This document shows positions 1-9,653 of a DNA stretch of 64,000 bases, piece after piece. The first letter of the stretch is position 1. Every line of letters starts with the position of its first letter. The position numbers and the translations under genes are program-made. The DNA comes from Pseudobacteriovorax sp. (lineage in GTDB: Bacteria > Bdellovibrionota_B > Oligoflexia > Oligoflexales > Oligoflexaceae), in assembly GCA_013215145.1 (NCBI GenBank), contig JABSRP010000013.1:173068-237067 (forward strand), read 5' to 3'. Under the pieces are notes generated by a model that was not told where the DNA came from, ran no database searches, and was given only the letters and a program-made list of their open reading frames with translations.

Positions 1-31
1 AGATTTGGTCAATGCCAATAAATCTCCTTAA
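1..31 (+). CDS. rimP: RimP C-terminal end (partial)
   Basis: Frame 2 reads DLVNANKSP and stops at 29-31. This aligns with the conserved RimP tail (E. coli ends D-I-A-K-A-N-L-V-P-H-F), and rimP is normally the gene directly before nusA. Only nine codons are visible, so the call rests on this short match plus gene order. RimP is the 30S ribosome maturation factor. Positions 32-122 up to nusA hold no gene that I can see. Confidence 0.45.
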   Translation, partial: DLVNANKSP

Positions 32-122
32 GTCAGCTAACTTAGTATATGATTGGTAGAGAGAGTTTTGACGAGGGGCTAGAGTTACCCTTCAAGCAAC
101 CTTATTCCCATGAGGTAGGAAA

Positions 123-1691
123 ATGACATTATTAGACAGTTCGGAACTCGAGTCAGAGTTGAGGAAAGTCATCTCGGGTGTGAGTCGAGACAAGAATCTA
201 GACAAGGCAGTAATTGTCGATGCTCTAGAGCAGGCTGTTGTCCATGCAGCTCGCCGATCCCTTGGTGCTACTTCTGATCTGGAAGCACACTATAACGAGG
301 AAACGGACGAAATCGAATTGTACCAGTTTCGAACTGTTGTAGAAGATGATGACGTTGCGAACGATCAAATTGAAATCGCCCTTGAAGACGCTAAGAAACT
401 TGATGCTGAATCCGTTATGGGTGATGCATTAGGTGTTAAAATAGATACATCAAGATTTGGCAGGATTGCTGCGCAGTCTGCAAAACAAATTATTGTCCAG
501 AAGGTTAGGGATGCCGAACGAGCTCAGATTCACGAAGAATTTTCAGACCGTGTTGGAGAGATATTGAGTGGGTATGTTCGACGCTTCGAGAGAAACGACA
601 TCATTGTCGATCTCGGTAGGACTGAAGCGGTTATCCCTTATAAAGAGCAGGTCCCGATTGAAAAGTTTCGGGTAAAAGATCGCATTCAGGCCTATGTGCT
701 AGACGTTAAGCGTGCATCCCGCGGCCCTCAGGTGGTCATGTCGCGAGGGCACTCAGGTTTTCTAATCGCTTTGTTTGGTCAGCACGTTACCGAAATCTAT
801 GATGGAATTGTCACGATAGAAAGTGCGGCCCGCGATCCCGGTTACAGGTCTAAAATAGCGGTGTACTCAAAGGACTCTAGCGTCGACCCTGTTGGTGCGT
901 GTGTCGGTATGAAAGGGGCTAGGGTACAAGCCGTCGTGAACGAACTTAACGGAGAGAAGATTGATATAGTGCCTTACGATCACGATCCGGCAAGGTTGGT
1001 CTGCAATGCATTGGCTCCAGCTGTGGTTAGCAAGGTGATTGTTGATGAAGAGCGTCAGAGTATGGAAGTGATCGTTGCTGATGATCAGCTATCGTTAGCA
1101 ATTGGAAAGCGTGGTCAGAATGTAAGACTCGCTGCTCAGTTAACAGGTTGGCGACTCGATATTAAGAGTGAGTCATCAATTGAAGAAAAATTAAACGACG
1201 CTAAGAATGTTTTAGCAACAATCGACGGTTTGAACGATATGATGGCTGAACTTTTGGTTCAAGAAGGGTATAATACGCCAGCTGAAGTCGCCGAGCTGTC
1301 TCCCCGGTCTTTACTTAGATTGTTAAATCTTGAGCAAGATCAGGCTCTTAAATTGATCGAAAACGCCAAAGTATTGGCTGAGTCTCAGGTTGAAGAAGAG
1401 AAAGACGATGATGTGGAGACCCAGGAGCTGTTGGCTAATGCGTCAGCGAGACCTGTTGACGAAGTTGATGCCGGCGAAGTAGATACTAGGTATGATGAGC
1501 GCGTCAACATGTTTCTACAGCTCTCAGGTGTTGGTGAAGCAACGGCCTATGCGCTAGCTGACGGTGGCTATGGAACTATCGGTGATATTATAGCAGACTC
1601 TGCCGAAGAGGTATCACAGAAAACCGGTATTGCACTGGGAGTGGCGCGGACAGTACAAATGGCCGCTGATAGATATTTGCAGTCGGAATAA
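123..1691 (+). CDS. nusA: Transcription termination/antitermination factor NusA
   Basis: NusA binds RNA polymerase and nascent RNA and modulates pausing, termination and antitermination in the cytoplasm. The 522-residue protein has the usual order: N-terminal RNAP-binding domain (about 1-135), an S1 domain (about 140-205, VGEILSGYVRRF...), two KH domains (about 230-350, with GMKGARVQ and IGKRGQNVR loops) and a C-terminal helix-hairpin-helix repeat region (about 360-520, including LSGVGEATAYAL). The ATG at 123 has a GAGGTAGGA ribosome-binding site. It is the first complete gene of a nusA-infB-rbfA-truB-metK transcription unit, the classical order. The C-terminal repeats resemble the longer NusA form found in many Proteobacteria. 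Confidence 0.97.
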   Translation: MTLLDSSELESELRKVISGVSRDKNLDKAVIVDALEQAVVHAARRSLGATSDLEAHYNEETDEIELYQFRTVVEDDDVANDQIEIALEDAKKLDAESVMGDALGVKIDTSRFGRIAAQSAKQIIVQKVRDAERAQIHEEFSDRVGEILSGYVRRFERNDIIVDLGRTEAVIPYKEQVPIEKFRVKDRIQAYVLDVKRASRGPQVVMSRGHSGFLIALFGQHVTEIYDGIVTIESAARDPGYRSKIAVYSKDSSVDPVGACVGMKGARVQAVVNELNGEKIDIVPYDHDPARLVCNALAPAVVSKVIVDEERQSMEVIVADDQLSLAIGKRGQNVRLAAQLTGWRLDIKSESSIEEKLNDAKNVLATIDGLNDMMAELLVQEGYNTPAEVAELSPRSLLRLLNLEQDQALKLIENAKVLAESQVEEEKDDDVETQELLANASARPVDEVDAGEVDTRYDERVNMFLQLSGVGEATAYALADGGYGTIGDIIADSAEEVSQKTGIALGVARTVQMAADRYLQSE

Positions 1692-1723
1692 GATTCGATA
1701 AATTTTTGGGGGACTCGGAACGG

Positions 1724-4660
1724 ATGTCCAAAGTTCGTGTTTATGAGCTAGCTCGTGAGCTAAAAGTTGAAAGTAAGGTACTCGTTTCTAAGGTTAAGGA
1801 AATGGGTATCGATGTTTCGAGCCATCAGAGTACTTTGAGTGCTGATCAAGTGGTTCAAATTAAAAGACAAATCCAGGGCGGCTCGGAAGGAACAAGTAAG
1901 TCCCCTCAAGTGATCCGGCGGAGGCGACCCAAGAAAGTAGAATCGGTTGCCGAAGAAGCTAAGGTTTCATCAGATCAAAAAGCTTCAGATGTTTCTGTCG
2001 AACCTAAAGAAGAGCGTTCCGACGCTCAAGACCGAGTTGTTTTGAAAAGAGAGTCAAGTTCTGCTCAGGCTCCGACGGAAGCGCCTAAGGAAGCCGTGCC
2101 TGCTAAGAAGGATGTAGCTTCTGAGCCGGTGCAGGAGGTTGTAGAACAACCTGCTGTTGAAGCAACGTCCTCGACTGCCAGCGAAGAAAAAAACACAGAG
2201 AGGAAGACTGCTAATTCAGAGTCTTCTGAAACAAGTATGAACGTAAGTCCTGAGTCGACTCAGGATATAAGTCCCCCCGAAGTTGAAGCATCTAAGGAAG
2301 AACCTTTGGCTGTTGCAAGTAAAGTAGAAGAAAAAGCGTCCCGACCGAGTGGTGGTGCCACTATTGTCAGAAGAGCGACTAAAGAAGAAGTGGCTCGAGT
2401 TCAGAGAGATCGGGAAGAAAAACAGGAACGGCGTGTCAGAGGGCGTGACCAGCGGCGGACACCGCCAGGTAATAGAGCTGCTTCAGAAAGATCTTCTTCG
2501 GACGATCGACACTCCTCGGGAAGGTCGCAAGACTCGCGGCCTCCTAGGCCTAGCTCAGGCGGTAACGACTTTAGCCCAACTCAGGCATCTGCCGGAGGGT
2601 TTGATCCGGGGTTGAATATCGATAAAAGAGGTGATGGTCGAGGCCGAGATAAGAAAAGAGGACCTACACCAGAAACTTCTGAAGAAGCGGCAGCGGCCAA
2701 AAGAGCAGCCGTAAAACAGAAACGAGATCAGTTCTCTATGCGCTCTATCTTGAATCAGATTGACAATCCAGATGAGCTGGACGTTAGCGCTACGCAAAGC
2801 AATCGTCGAAAGACAGTGTATACACCTCAAGCCTCAAGTAGAAAAAGAGACATAAAACGTCGCAAGGATCTAAAAAAGACTCAGATCACGACGCCTAGAG
2901 CTTCCTATAGGGTTGTGAAGATGGGGCAGGAGATCACTGTTAGTGAGTTGGCTAAGCAGCTATCTGTGAAGGGTACCGAGCTTATTAAGAAGCTAATGAC
3001 TCAGGGTATGATGGTAACTATCAATCAGCAGATAGATTTCGATACGGCTAGTCTCTTAGCAAGTGACTACAACTACGAAGTCAAAAGTAATTTGGTTCAG
3101 CTGGATGATATTTTGTCAGATAAGAAAAAAGCTTATGACTCAGCAGAACAGGTTGAAAGACCACCGATTGTTACAATCATGGGTCATGTCGATCACGGAA
3201 AAACTTCGATTTTGGATGCTGTTAGAAAAGCTAAGGTCGCGGCAGGCGAAGCAGGCGGTATCACCCAGCATATTGGGGCATACACAGTAGAAAAAGACGG
3301 CAAAAAAGTTGCATTTTTAGATACTCCCGGTCACGAAGCATTCTCATCTATGAGATCTCGAGGCGCTCAAGTTACCGATATTGTTGTACTTGTTGTTGCC
3401 GCTGATGATGGCGTCATGCCACAAACGGTAGAAGCGATTTCTCATGCGAAAGATGCAGGTGTTCCCATCATAGTGGCTATCAACAAAATGGATAAGCCTA
3501 ATATCAACCTGGACAGGGTTTATACTGAACTGACAGAGCATGGAATCCAGTCGGAAGAGTGGGGTGGCGAAACTCAGTTTGTCAAGGTTTCAGCTTTAAA
3601 GGGAACAGGTTTAGACGATCTTCTCGATTCTATATTGCTCCAGGCGGAAGTCCTAGAGCTTCAGTGTGCCGTAACAGTCCCCGGTACTGGTGTCGTTGTT
3701 GAAGCGCATCTTGATAAAGGAAGAGGTCCTGTTGCTACAGTAATAATAAGGCAAGGTACTCTAAAGACCGGAGACTATTTAGTAGCAGGTACTAAAGTCG
3801 GTCGAGTTAGGGCTATGCATGACCACTTAGGTAAAAAACTAGAAACAGCCGGACCGTCAACGCCCGTAGAGATTATCGGCCTTTCTGAAGTGCCAATGGC
3901 TGGCGATAGTGTTGACGTTGTTGAAGAAGAGAAAAAAGCGAGAGATGTTGCCGATTGGAGAAAAGATAACATCGCTCGAAGCGCAAGTGCCAAGTCAAGT
4001 GCCGCCTCTATAGACGAGCTACTTAGCCGTGCTCAAGAAGGGGAAACTTGGGAGGTGCCTATCATCATCAAAGGCGATACACAGGGCTCCGTTGAAGCTG
4101 TTGCCGAGGCCGTATTGAAGCTAAATACCGACAGGGTAAAAAATAGAATCGTCCACAAAGCTGTTGGTGGCGTAAATGAGTCCGATATTACGTTAGCCGA
4201 AACCTCGGGTGGCGTGGTCTTAGCCTTTAATGTCCGAGCTGCTCGCGGGTTGGATGATATGGCCGAGAAAAAAGGCGTACCTATCAAATTTTTCAGTGTG
4301 ATCTACGACATAGTAGATGTGTTGAAAGCTATCATGGCAGGTAAACTGCCGCCCGTTCAGAAAGAAGTTATCATCGGGCATGCTGAAGTTCGTGATACCA
4401 TTAAGGTTCCGAAGATTGGGATGGTCGCAGGTACTGCAGTTACCGATGGCAAGGTTACCAGAAACTCAAGTGTGAGACTGATTCGAGACGACGTGGTTAT
4501 TTTTAGTGGCAGAGTTGGATCTCTTCGCCGTTTCAAAGACGATGTCAAAGAAGTTGCGCAAGGATACGAGTGCGGTATCGGTATCGATGGTTATAACGAC
4601 ATCAGAATTGGCGATGTCTTAGAGACTTATGTAATTGAGGAAGAGGCGCCGACTCTTTAG
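1724..4660 (+). CDS. infB: Translation initiation factor IF-2
   Basis: IF-2 is the GTPase that brings fMet-tRNA to the 30S subunit and promotes subunit joining. I place the start at ATG 1724 (MSKVRVYELARELK, the canonical IF-2 N terminus) with GGGGGA about 10 bases upstream; a TTG at 1706 in the same frame is less likely. After the first IF2_N domain comes a long charged, Glu/Lys/Arg-rich linker (about residues 50-385), a second IF2_N domain (ITVSELAKQLSVKGTELIKK), then the G domain with GHVDHGKTS (G1), DTPGHEAF (G3) and NKMD (G4), and domains II-IV. About 978 residues, long but normal for the family. The highly charged linker produces spurious antisense reading frames. Confidence 0.97.
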   Translation: MSKVRVYELARELKVESKVLVSKVKEMGIDVSSHQSTLSADQVVQIKRQIQGGSEGTSKSPQVIRRRRPKKVESVAEEAKVSSDQKASDVSVEPKEERSDAQDRVVLKRESSSAQAPTEAPKEAVPAKKDVASEPVQEVVEQPAVEATSSTASEEKNTERKTANSESSETSMNVSPESTQDISPPEVEASKEEPLAVASKVEEKASRPSGGATIVRRATKEEVARVQRDREEKQERRVRGRDQRRTPPGNRAASERSSSDDRHSSGRSQDSRPPRPSSGGNDFSPTQASAGGFDPGLNIDKRGDGRGRDKKRGPTPETSEEAAAAKRAAVKQKRDQFSMRSILNQIDNPDELDVSATQSNRRKTVYTPQASSRKRDIKRRKDLKKTQITTPRASYRVVKMGQEITVSELAKQLSVKGTELIKKLMTQGMMVTINQQIDFDTASLLASDYNYEVKSNLVQLDDILSDKKKAYDSAEQVERPPIVTIMGHVDHGKTSILDAVRKAKVAAGEAGGITQHIGAYTVEKDGKKVAFLDTPGHEAFSSMRSRGAQVTDIVVLVVAADDGVMPQTVEAISHAKDAGVPIIVAINKMDKPNINLDRVYTELTEHGIQSEEWGGETQFVKVSALKGTGLDDLLDSILLQAEVLELQCAVTVPGTGVVVEAHLDKGRGPVATVIIRQGTLKTGDYLVAGTKVGRVRAMHDHLGKKLETAGPSTPVEIIGLSEVPMAGDSVDVVEEEKKARDVADWRKDNIARSASAKSSAASIDELLSRAQEGETWEVPIIIKGDTQGSVEAVAEAVLKLNTDRVKNRIVHKAVGGVNESDITLAETSGGVVLAFNVRAARGLDDMAEKKGVPIKFFSVIYDIVDVLKAIMAGKLPPVQKEVIIGHAEVRDTIKVPKIGMVAGTAVTDGKVTRNSSVRLIRDDVVIFSGRVGSLRRFKDDVKEVAQGYECGIGIDGYNDIRIGDVLETYVIEEEAPTL

Positions 4661-4692
4661 TTAATTTGCTCTAGTGATATGGCATCAAAGTT

Positions 4693-4730
4693 ACCCGTGA
4701 ATTGCGAGAGCTTTTCCGGGTTTTTTATTT
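4693..4730 (+). terminator. Weak intrinsic terminator/attenuator between infB and rbfA
   Basis: ACCCG (4693-4697) pairs with CGGGT (4717-4721), extended by GAA/TTC after a bulge, and is followed by a T-rich run (4721-4730). It lies inside the nusA operon, so if real it probably only reduces readthrough into rbfA. The stem is short. Confidence 0.35.
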
Positions 4731-4748
4731 TAGAGGGAGTTCGCCAAT

Positions 4749-5093
4749 ATGGGCTTAAGGCAACAAAAGTTAGCCGATGAAATTAGAGACCTTTTAGCTA
4801 TGCAATTTCAGGGCGGACGTATGGCTGACCCACGTCTACAGTCAGTAACGATCACGGCAGTGAAGGTTTCTCCAGATCTACAAATTGCTTCGGTCTATTT
4901 CCGAGTATATGAGGATGACAAAGTTGTCGATGCGGAGGCTGGCTTGAAGAGCGCTAGTGGCTTTTTGAAAAAGCAATTGGCCAGCAATCTTGATGTAAGA
5001 CGCGTGCCTGAACTTAGGTTTTTCTTCGACAAGAGTGTTGAAGAAGCTAATAATATTGAAAGTTTACTGCAAAAATTGAAAGACGAATCATGA
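4749..5093 (+). CDS. rbfA: Ribosome-binding factor A
   Basis: RbfA is a small KH-fold protein that binds the 30S subunit late in 16S rRNA maturation and is needed for growth in the cold. The 114-residue length is normal. The N terminus (MGLRQQKLADEIRDLLAM) and the C-terminal strand RRVPELRFFFDKSVEEANNIESLL match the family pattern (vP.l.F..D.s.e...i..lL). GAGGGAG lies about 10 bases before the ATG. The last four bases overlap the truB start (ATGA), consistent with translational coupling. Confidence 0.95.
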   Translation: MGLRQQKLADEIRDLLAMQFQGGRMADPRLQSVTITAVKVSPDLQIASVYFRVYEDDKVVDAEAGLKSASGFLKKQLASNLDVRRVPELRFFFDKSVEEANNIESLLQKLKDES

Positions 5094-6061
5094 CGAGCGA
5101 AAACATGCCGAATCCAGTGCCGATGGACGGGATATTGGTCATAGATAAGCCGCGAGGTATGATTTCGAAAGATGTCTCAAGGTGGTTAACTCGGCGTATA
5201 GGTAAAGTAAAACTAGGTCACCTAGGGACTTTAGATCCGCTAGCAGAGGGTGTTTTACCAATCCTCTTCGGCACAGCGACCCGACTTCAGGACTATTTTA
5301 TCGAACTTCCCAAAACCTATCGCTTCCAAGTTGTGTTTGGAGTTCGAACCACAACTCTTGATTCTGAGGGCGAAGTGGTTGAGACATTGCCGGTGGGACA
5401 GCTAGACTCTGACCATTTAAGAGAGGTTTGTGACTCCTTAGTTGGGGATTTTGTTCAGGTTCCACCAATATACTCAGCGATTAAATTCCGTGGGAAACCT
5501 TTGTACGAGTATGCGCGCTCTGGTCGTGCTGACGAGGTTCCCCTAAATTCTCTCAAAAAAGTAGTTGAAATCAAATCCTTAAAACTTTTAAAGTTTGAAG
5601 GTGATCGAGCTACATTTGAAGTTGTAAGTTCTAAAGGTACCTACGTTAGAGTTGTGGCTGAGGCCATTGCAAAAGCTGTTGGTACCTGCGGATATGTTTC
5701 TATTCTGGAACGCTTTAGCGCTGGCGGGTTCAATCGAGCCGAGGCGCTTTCTCTTGAATTCCTTGAAACAAACCTGCACACTCTTACAGATTTACTGGTC
5801 TCGATTGAGGATTCTCCCATCCCGCTTCCACGCTATCGAGTTGGCGATGAAAAACTACTCGATCGGCTAAAAATGGGTCAAAGGTTGTCTTTGAATGTTG
5901 GCGATGCCATAGCGTCCTTGGACGACCGAAGTTCCCATGCCTTTTCTGAAACTGAAGGAAAGGTCTTATTGTTGGATCAAGGTAAAAAATCTTTCGGTAT
6001 TGGGAGTTACGTGAAACGGGAGTTGGATTTAATGACTATACAAATGAGAAGGGGACTTTAA
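5090..6061 (+). CDS. truB: tRNA pseudouridine(55) synthase TruB
   Basis: TruB makes pseudouridine at U55 in the T-arm of nearly all tRNAs. The 323-residue protein starts with the family pattern [19 protein letters not shown] and carries the catalytic-Asp motif as [15 protein letters not shown] (usual form GHTGTLDPLATGVLP), so the catalytic Asp is kept. The [17 protein letters not shown] segment is also typical, followed by a C-terminal PUA-like region. The start overlaps rbfA by four bases, and the stop codon shares its last A with the metK ATG (TAATG), so the genes are tightly coupled. Confidence 0.95.
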   Translation: MTSENMPNPVPMDGILVIDKPRGMISKDVSRWLTRRIGKVKLGHLGTLDPLAEGVLPILFGTATRLQDYFIELPKTYRFQVVFGVRTTTLDSEGEVVETLPVGQLDSDHLREVCDSLVGDFVQVPPIYSAIKFRGKPLYEYARSGRADEVPLNSLKKVVEIKSLKLLKFEGDRATFEVVSSKGTYVRVVAEAIAKAVGTCGYVSILERFSAGGFNRAEALSLEFLETNLHTLTDLLVSIEDSPIPLPRYRVGDEKLLDRLKMGQRLSLNVGDAIASLDDRSSHAFSETEGKVLLLDQGKKSFGIGSYVKRELDLMTIQMRRGL

Positions 6062-7224
6062 TGACTCAGAACAAGCAAAACTATTTTTTCACTTCAGAAT
6101 CTGTAAGTGAGGGGCATCCTGATAAAGTCGCTGATCAAGTTAGTGATGCGATACTCGATGCACTTTTGGAGCAGGATAAAAACTCACGGGTTGCTGTCGA
6201 AACTCTGGTTAAGACCGGCCTAGTTGTTATTGCAGGTGAAGTGACATCTTCTGCCAGAGTCGATTATGCTCAGGTGGCTAGAAAAGTCATTGCAGAAATT
6301 GGGTATAATGACGGGTCCTTGGGTTTTGACGCCAAAAGCTGTGGAGTCATTACTGCCTTAGATCAGCAGTCAGCTGATATTGCTCAAGGTGTTGATGAAG
6401 GTGAAGGCCTTCATAAGGAGCAGGGAGCTGGTGACCAGGGCATGATGTTTGGCTATGCTGTAAACGAGACAGAAGAGTTTATGCCTGCTACGATAAGCTA
6501 TTCCCACAAGCTTTTGAAAACCCTTTCGGATCATAGGCGCGCAGGCACCGTTCCTTACCTACGTCCAGATGCGAAAAGTCAGGTCACGGCGGAATACGTA
6601 AATGGGAAAATAAGTCGTATCGATGCTGTTGTTTTATCGACCCAACATAGCCCGGATGTCGAGCATAGTGAACTGAGCGACTTTGTTGTGAATCAAGTTG
6701 TAAAAAAAGTAATTCCCCTTGATCTCATCGATAACAACACAAAGTTTCATATCAATCCTACAGGGCGATTTGTTATTGGAGGTCCACAAGGAGACTGTGG
6801 ATTGACGGGCCGAAAAATTATCGTCGACACTTACGGTGGCCATGGTGCTCATGGTGGCGGAGCATTTTCTGGTAAAGATCCTACCAAAGTCGATCGATCT
6901 GCCGCTTATATGGGACGATATATCGCAAAGAATATTGTTGCTGCTGGGATGGCTGACAAATGTTTGGTACAGCTCGCTTACGCTATTGGAGTTCCCGAGC
7001 CCATGTCCGTTTTTGTCGAAACCTATGGAACCGGAAAAATTAGTGAGCCTGAGATAGCAACGGCTGTCAGAGAGGTTTTCCGTTTGACTCCAAGAGGCAT
7101 AGTAGAAACCTTCGATCTTTTACGTCCTATTTACCAAGGAACTGCCTCTTATGGACACTTTGGTAAAGACAATCTTCCTTGGGAAAAAACTGATCGAGTC
7201 GAGGCGCTTAAGAAGTTCTTGTAG
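6061..7224 (+). CDS. metK: S-adenosylmethionine synthase
   Basis: MetK makes S-adenosylmethionine from methionine and ATP. The 387-residue protein contains the diagnostic motifs [17 protein letters not shown] (N terminus), [12 protein letters not shown] and the glycine-rich [19 protein letters not shown]. Normal length, no missing motif. It overlaps truB by one base; SAM for rRNA and tRNA methylation may thus be co-expressed with translation factors. I see no SAM riboswitch, as expected for a gene with no leader of its own. Confidence 0.98.
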   Translation: MTQNKQNYFFTSESVSEGHPDKVADQVSDAILDALLEQDKNSRVAVETLVKTGLVVIAGEVTSSARVDYAQVARKVIAEIGYNDGSLGFDAKSCGVITALDQQSADIAQGVDEGEGLHKEQGAGDQGMMFGYAVNETEEFMPATISYSHKLLKTLSDHRRAGTVPYLRPDAKSQVTAEYVNGKISRIDAVVLSTQHSPDVEHSELSDFVVNQVVKKVIPLDLIDNNTKFHINPTGRFVIGGPQGDCGLTGRKIIVDTYGGHGAHGGGAFSGKDPTKVDRSAAYMGRYIAKNIVAAGMADKCLVQLAYAIGVPEPMSVFVETYGTGKISEPEIATAVREVFRLTPRGIVETFDLLRPIYQGTASYGHFGKDNLPWEKTDRVEALKKFL

Positions 7225-7290
7225 GTAGAATGAATAAATGGCTTAGTTTTTGTTCTTTGCAAGGTTTGGTATCCAGAATATACTAAGTAA

Positions 7291-7869
7291 ATGAGTAAGA
7301 AAAAGCCGCCAAAAAGAAAAAAGTTGTATTTAGTAAACCGCGACTTTCAGATGAGATATACTGGAGCCGCGGTTGTGGTTGGCTTGATGTCAACGCTACT
7401 TACGATAACTCTAATTTTATTTCCTCTTTATCAGTTCGAAATTCTTAGAATCCCTCGATTTCTCCCATGGCCTATACTTATGATGATGGCTGCCGCAGCA
7501 ATGGTAAATATTCTGCTAGTTGGGGTTATGGGGATATTCATTACTCACAAAATTGCTGGACCGATGTACAGTTTGGTGAGGCATTTTCGCATGGTTGAGG
7601 AGGGCGCGTGGGGAGGCGTCATGAGGCAGCGTGAAGGTGACGACATGAAATATGTTGTCAGAAACTTTAACGGCATGATTACCGCGATTCAAGATCAATT
7701 GAAATCGGACTCCACAGAGCTCGGTGGAATCCTTAGTGAGTTAAAAGTAGACGAGAGTCCGCTAGCCACAGACTCACGGAAAGCTCTTGCCGAGAGACTA
7801 GCGACACTGAAGCAATCAATCGATTTGAGGCTTGAGGCAGATCCAAAACCCGACCCTGTTGCAAAATAG
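7291..7869 (+). CDS. Two-helix membrane protein with a lone HAMP domain
   Basis: 192 residues. A basic N terminus (MSKKKPPKRKKLYLVNRDFQ) is followed by two hydrophobic helices (about 24-48 and 60-84) and then a HAMP-like linker starting THKIAGPMYSLVRHFRMVEEG. After a short helical segment the protein ends in a charged tail, with no histidine kinase, cyclase or chemoreceptor output domain. The THKI-GP pattern is typical of small HAMP proteins I associate with delta-type and Bdellovibrio-like genomes. It lies between metK and ruvA. The role is unknown; signal coupling within the membrane is a guess. A paralogue with the same layout lies at 43625-44224. Confidence 0.7.
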   Translation: MSKKKPPKRKKLYLVNRDFQMRYTGAAVVVGLMSTLLTITLILFPLYQFEILRIPRFLPWPILMMMAAAAMVNILLVGVMGIFITHKIAGPMYSLVRHFRMVEEGAWGGVMRQREGDDMKYVVRNFNGMITAIQDQLKSDSTELGGILSELKVDESPLATDSRKALAERLATLKQSIDLRLEADPKPDPVAK

Positions 7870-7883
7870 AAAGACTAAAATAC

Positions 7884-8594
7884 ATGTGGATTGAGAGATT
7901 AAGAGGCAGATATGATTCCGCTCACCCAAGTGGTGTGATCATCGACGTTTCTGGAGTGGGATATGGTTTAGAAGTTCCCTTGACTACTTTGGCTGGTCTG
8001 CCCCCTGTGGGGAGTGAACTTACTTTATGGGTTTACTCGCACGTCCGTGAAGATAGTATTCGTTTGTTCGGGTTTACCAGCCAGGCTGATAAGGCTATTT
8101 TCGAAATTCTCTTAAGCATTAGTGGGGTGGGGCCAAAAGTTGCGTTGGCGATTCTTTCGACCCTTTCAGTCACGGCACTAAAGAGGGCAGTTCGATTGAA
8201 TGATTCACATTCATTTAAATCCGTGCCGGGAGTAGGGCAAAGAATGGCGGAAAAAATTCTTCTTGAGCTCCGTCCCAAAATAGCTCGTATGATTGATGCT
8301 GAAGTAAGCCTGCCGCTAGTTGAGTCCCCGGATCAAGCTCCTAAAAATAGTCAAGAGGACGAGTCAGAAGAGTTCGAATTAGTTTTAGATGACGTTAGGT
8401 CAGCGTTGGCCAACCTTGGATATAAAGAAAAAGCGGTAGCCCCGATTTTGCAGAAACTTGTTGATGAGTTACCTAGAGAGTCTGATTTTCAATCTGCTCT
8501 TAAACTAGCTCTGGCCTATCTTTCGGAAGGCAACCGAGATACAAAAAAGGGTCGTCCCGCGAGTAAGCCTGCAAAGCAACAAGAACTATTTTAG
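7884..8594 (+). CDS. ruvA: Holliday junction branch migration protein RuvA
   Basis: RuvA binds four-way junctions as a tetramer and loads the RuvB motor. The N-terminal OB domain (MWIERLRGRYDSAHPSG... GVGYGLEVPLTT) and the two helix-hairpin-helix motifs (SGVGPKVALAIL and PGVGQRMAEKILLEL) are clear. Domain III, which contacts RuvB, is at about 165-215. At 236 residues it is longer than the usual ~200 because of a linker and a basic C-terminal tail ending in QQELF, which loosely resembles a sliding-clamp binding motif. ruvB follows six bases after the stop. Confidence 0.96.
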   Translation: MWIERLRGRYDSAHPSGVIIDVSGVGYGLEVPLTTLAGLPPVGSELTLWVYSHVREDSIRLFGFTSQADKAIFEILLSISGVGPKVALAILSTLSVTALKRAVRLNDSHSFKSVPGVGQRMAEKILLELRPKIARMIDAEVSLPLVESPDQAPKNSQEDESEEFELVLDDVRSALANLGYKEKAVAPILQKLVDELPRESDFQSALKLALAYLSEGNRDTKKGRPASKPAKQQELF

Positions 8595-8600
8595 GTAGCT

Positions 8601-9632
8601 ATGATGACAGCGCAAATTGATAGAGTCTCTGATATGTTTGAAGAGGAGAGGTTAACGTCTCCATCAAGCCATAGCGATGAGCAAATGACAACAACCTTAC
8701 GACCCAATACATTTTCCGATTATCCAGGGCAATCACAAGTTAAAGAGAATCTCAAAGTGTATGTGGCCGCCGCGATAAAGAGGAACTTACCTCTAGATCA
8801 TTGCGTTTTTCACGGGCCTCCCGGATTAGGAAAAACGACATTGGCTAAAATTGTTGCAAGCGAGTTGGATGTACCTATTTATCAAACAAGTGGTCCATCG
8901 ATAGATAAGCCTGGTGATCTTGCGGGTATTCTCACTGGCCTGGAAACTCGTTCAGTTCTATTTATCGACGAAATCCATAGACTACCTATTACGGTCGAAG
9001 AAGTTCTTTATAGCGCCATGGAAGACTTTTGTGTAGATATTATTGTCGGGCAAGGGCCATCGACCAGGACGGTGCGAATGCCTATTCAGCCTTTCACTTT
9101 AATTGGCGCGACCACTCGCATTGCGAGTTTATCTGCCCCTCTTCTTAGTCGGTTTGGAATTCAAGAACACTTAGATTTTTATGACGATGAAGCATTAGCA
9201 ACGATTCTAAAAAGAAGTTCCGAGTTTTGGGATATTCCCATTTGTGACGAAGGAGCATTAGCACTGGCAAGGAGATCAAGAGGTACGCCAAGGGTTGCTA
9301 ATCGCTTGCTTAGGAGGGTGCGAGACTTTGCTGACTTTGATGATGTCAAATCTCTTGGGCCAGATATTGTCGATAAGACTCTTAGACGACTAGACATTGA
9401 TTCAGCTGGTTTAGATAGGATGGATCGGAAGATTTTGACGATCATTAGAGACCGCTATGGAAATGGACCTGTTGGAATCGAGACACTTGCGGCGACGGTT
9501 GGGGAGGAGCGTCATACGATCGAAGATGTCTATGAACCTTTTTTGACCTTCAAAGGCTACATTATTCGAGGCCCCAGAGGGCGGGAGTTGTCAGAATTAG
9601 CTCTGACACATCTAAATGATCACACCGACTAA
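8601..9632 (+). CDS. ruvB: Holliday junction ATP-dependent DNA helicase RuvB
   Basis: RuvB is the AAA+ hexameric motor that drives branch migration with RuvA. Visible motifs: Walker A GPPGLGKTTLAK, Walker B FIDEIHRL, sensor region GATTRIASLSAPLLSRFG and the winged-helix C-terminal domain (GNGPVGIETLAATVGEER). The 343-residue length is normal. The first ~28 residues are extra-family sequence, and a start at the second internal Met (MTTTLRPNTFSDY) is possible. It lies directly behind ruvA; ruvC is not in the window. Confidence 0.96.
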   Translation: MMTAQIDRVSDMFEEERLTSPSSHSDEQMTTTLRPNTFSDYPGQSQVKENLKVYVAAAIKRNLPLDHCVFHGPPGLGKTTLAKIVASELDVPIYQTSGPSIDKPGDLAGILTGLETRSVLFIDEIHRLPITVEEVLYSAMEDFCVDIIVGQGPSTRTVRMPIQPFTLIGATTRIASLSAPLLSRFGIQEHLDFYDDEALATILKRSSEFWDIPICDEGALALARRSRGTPRVANRLLRRVRDFADFDDVKSLGPDIVDKTLRRLDIDSAGLDRMDRKILTIIRDRYGNGPVGIETLAATVGEERHTIEDVYEPFLTFKGYIIRGPRGRELSELALTHLNDHTD

Positions 9633-9653
9633 TAAGAACAAAAGCTGGCCAAT

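Noticed and set aside
2349..2830. Overlapping frames on both strands inside infB
   Set aside because: They lie in the charged linker of IF-2, whose biased codons create open frames; no ribosome-binding sites or recognisable products.
5900..6060. SAM riboswitch before metK
   Set aside because: metK overlaps the truB stop codon, so there is no leader for a riboswitch.
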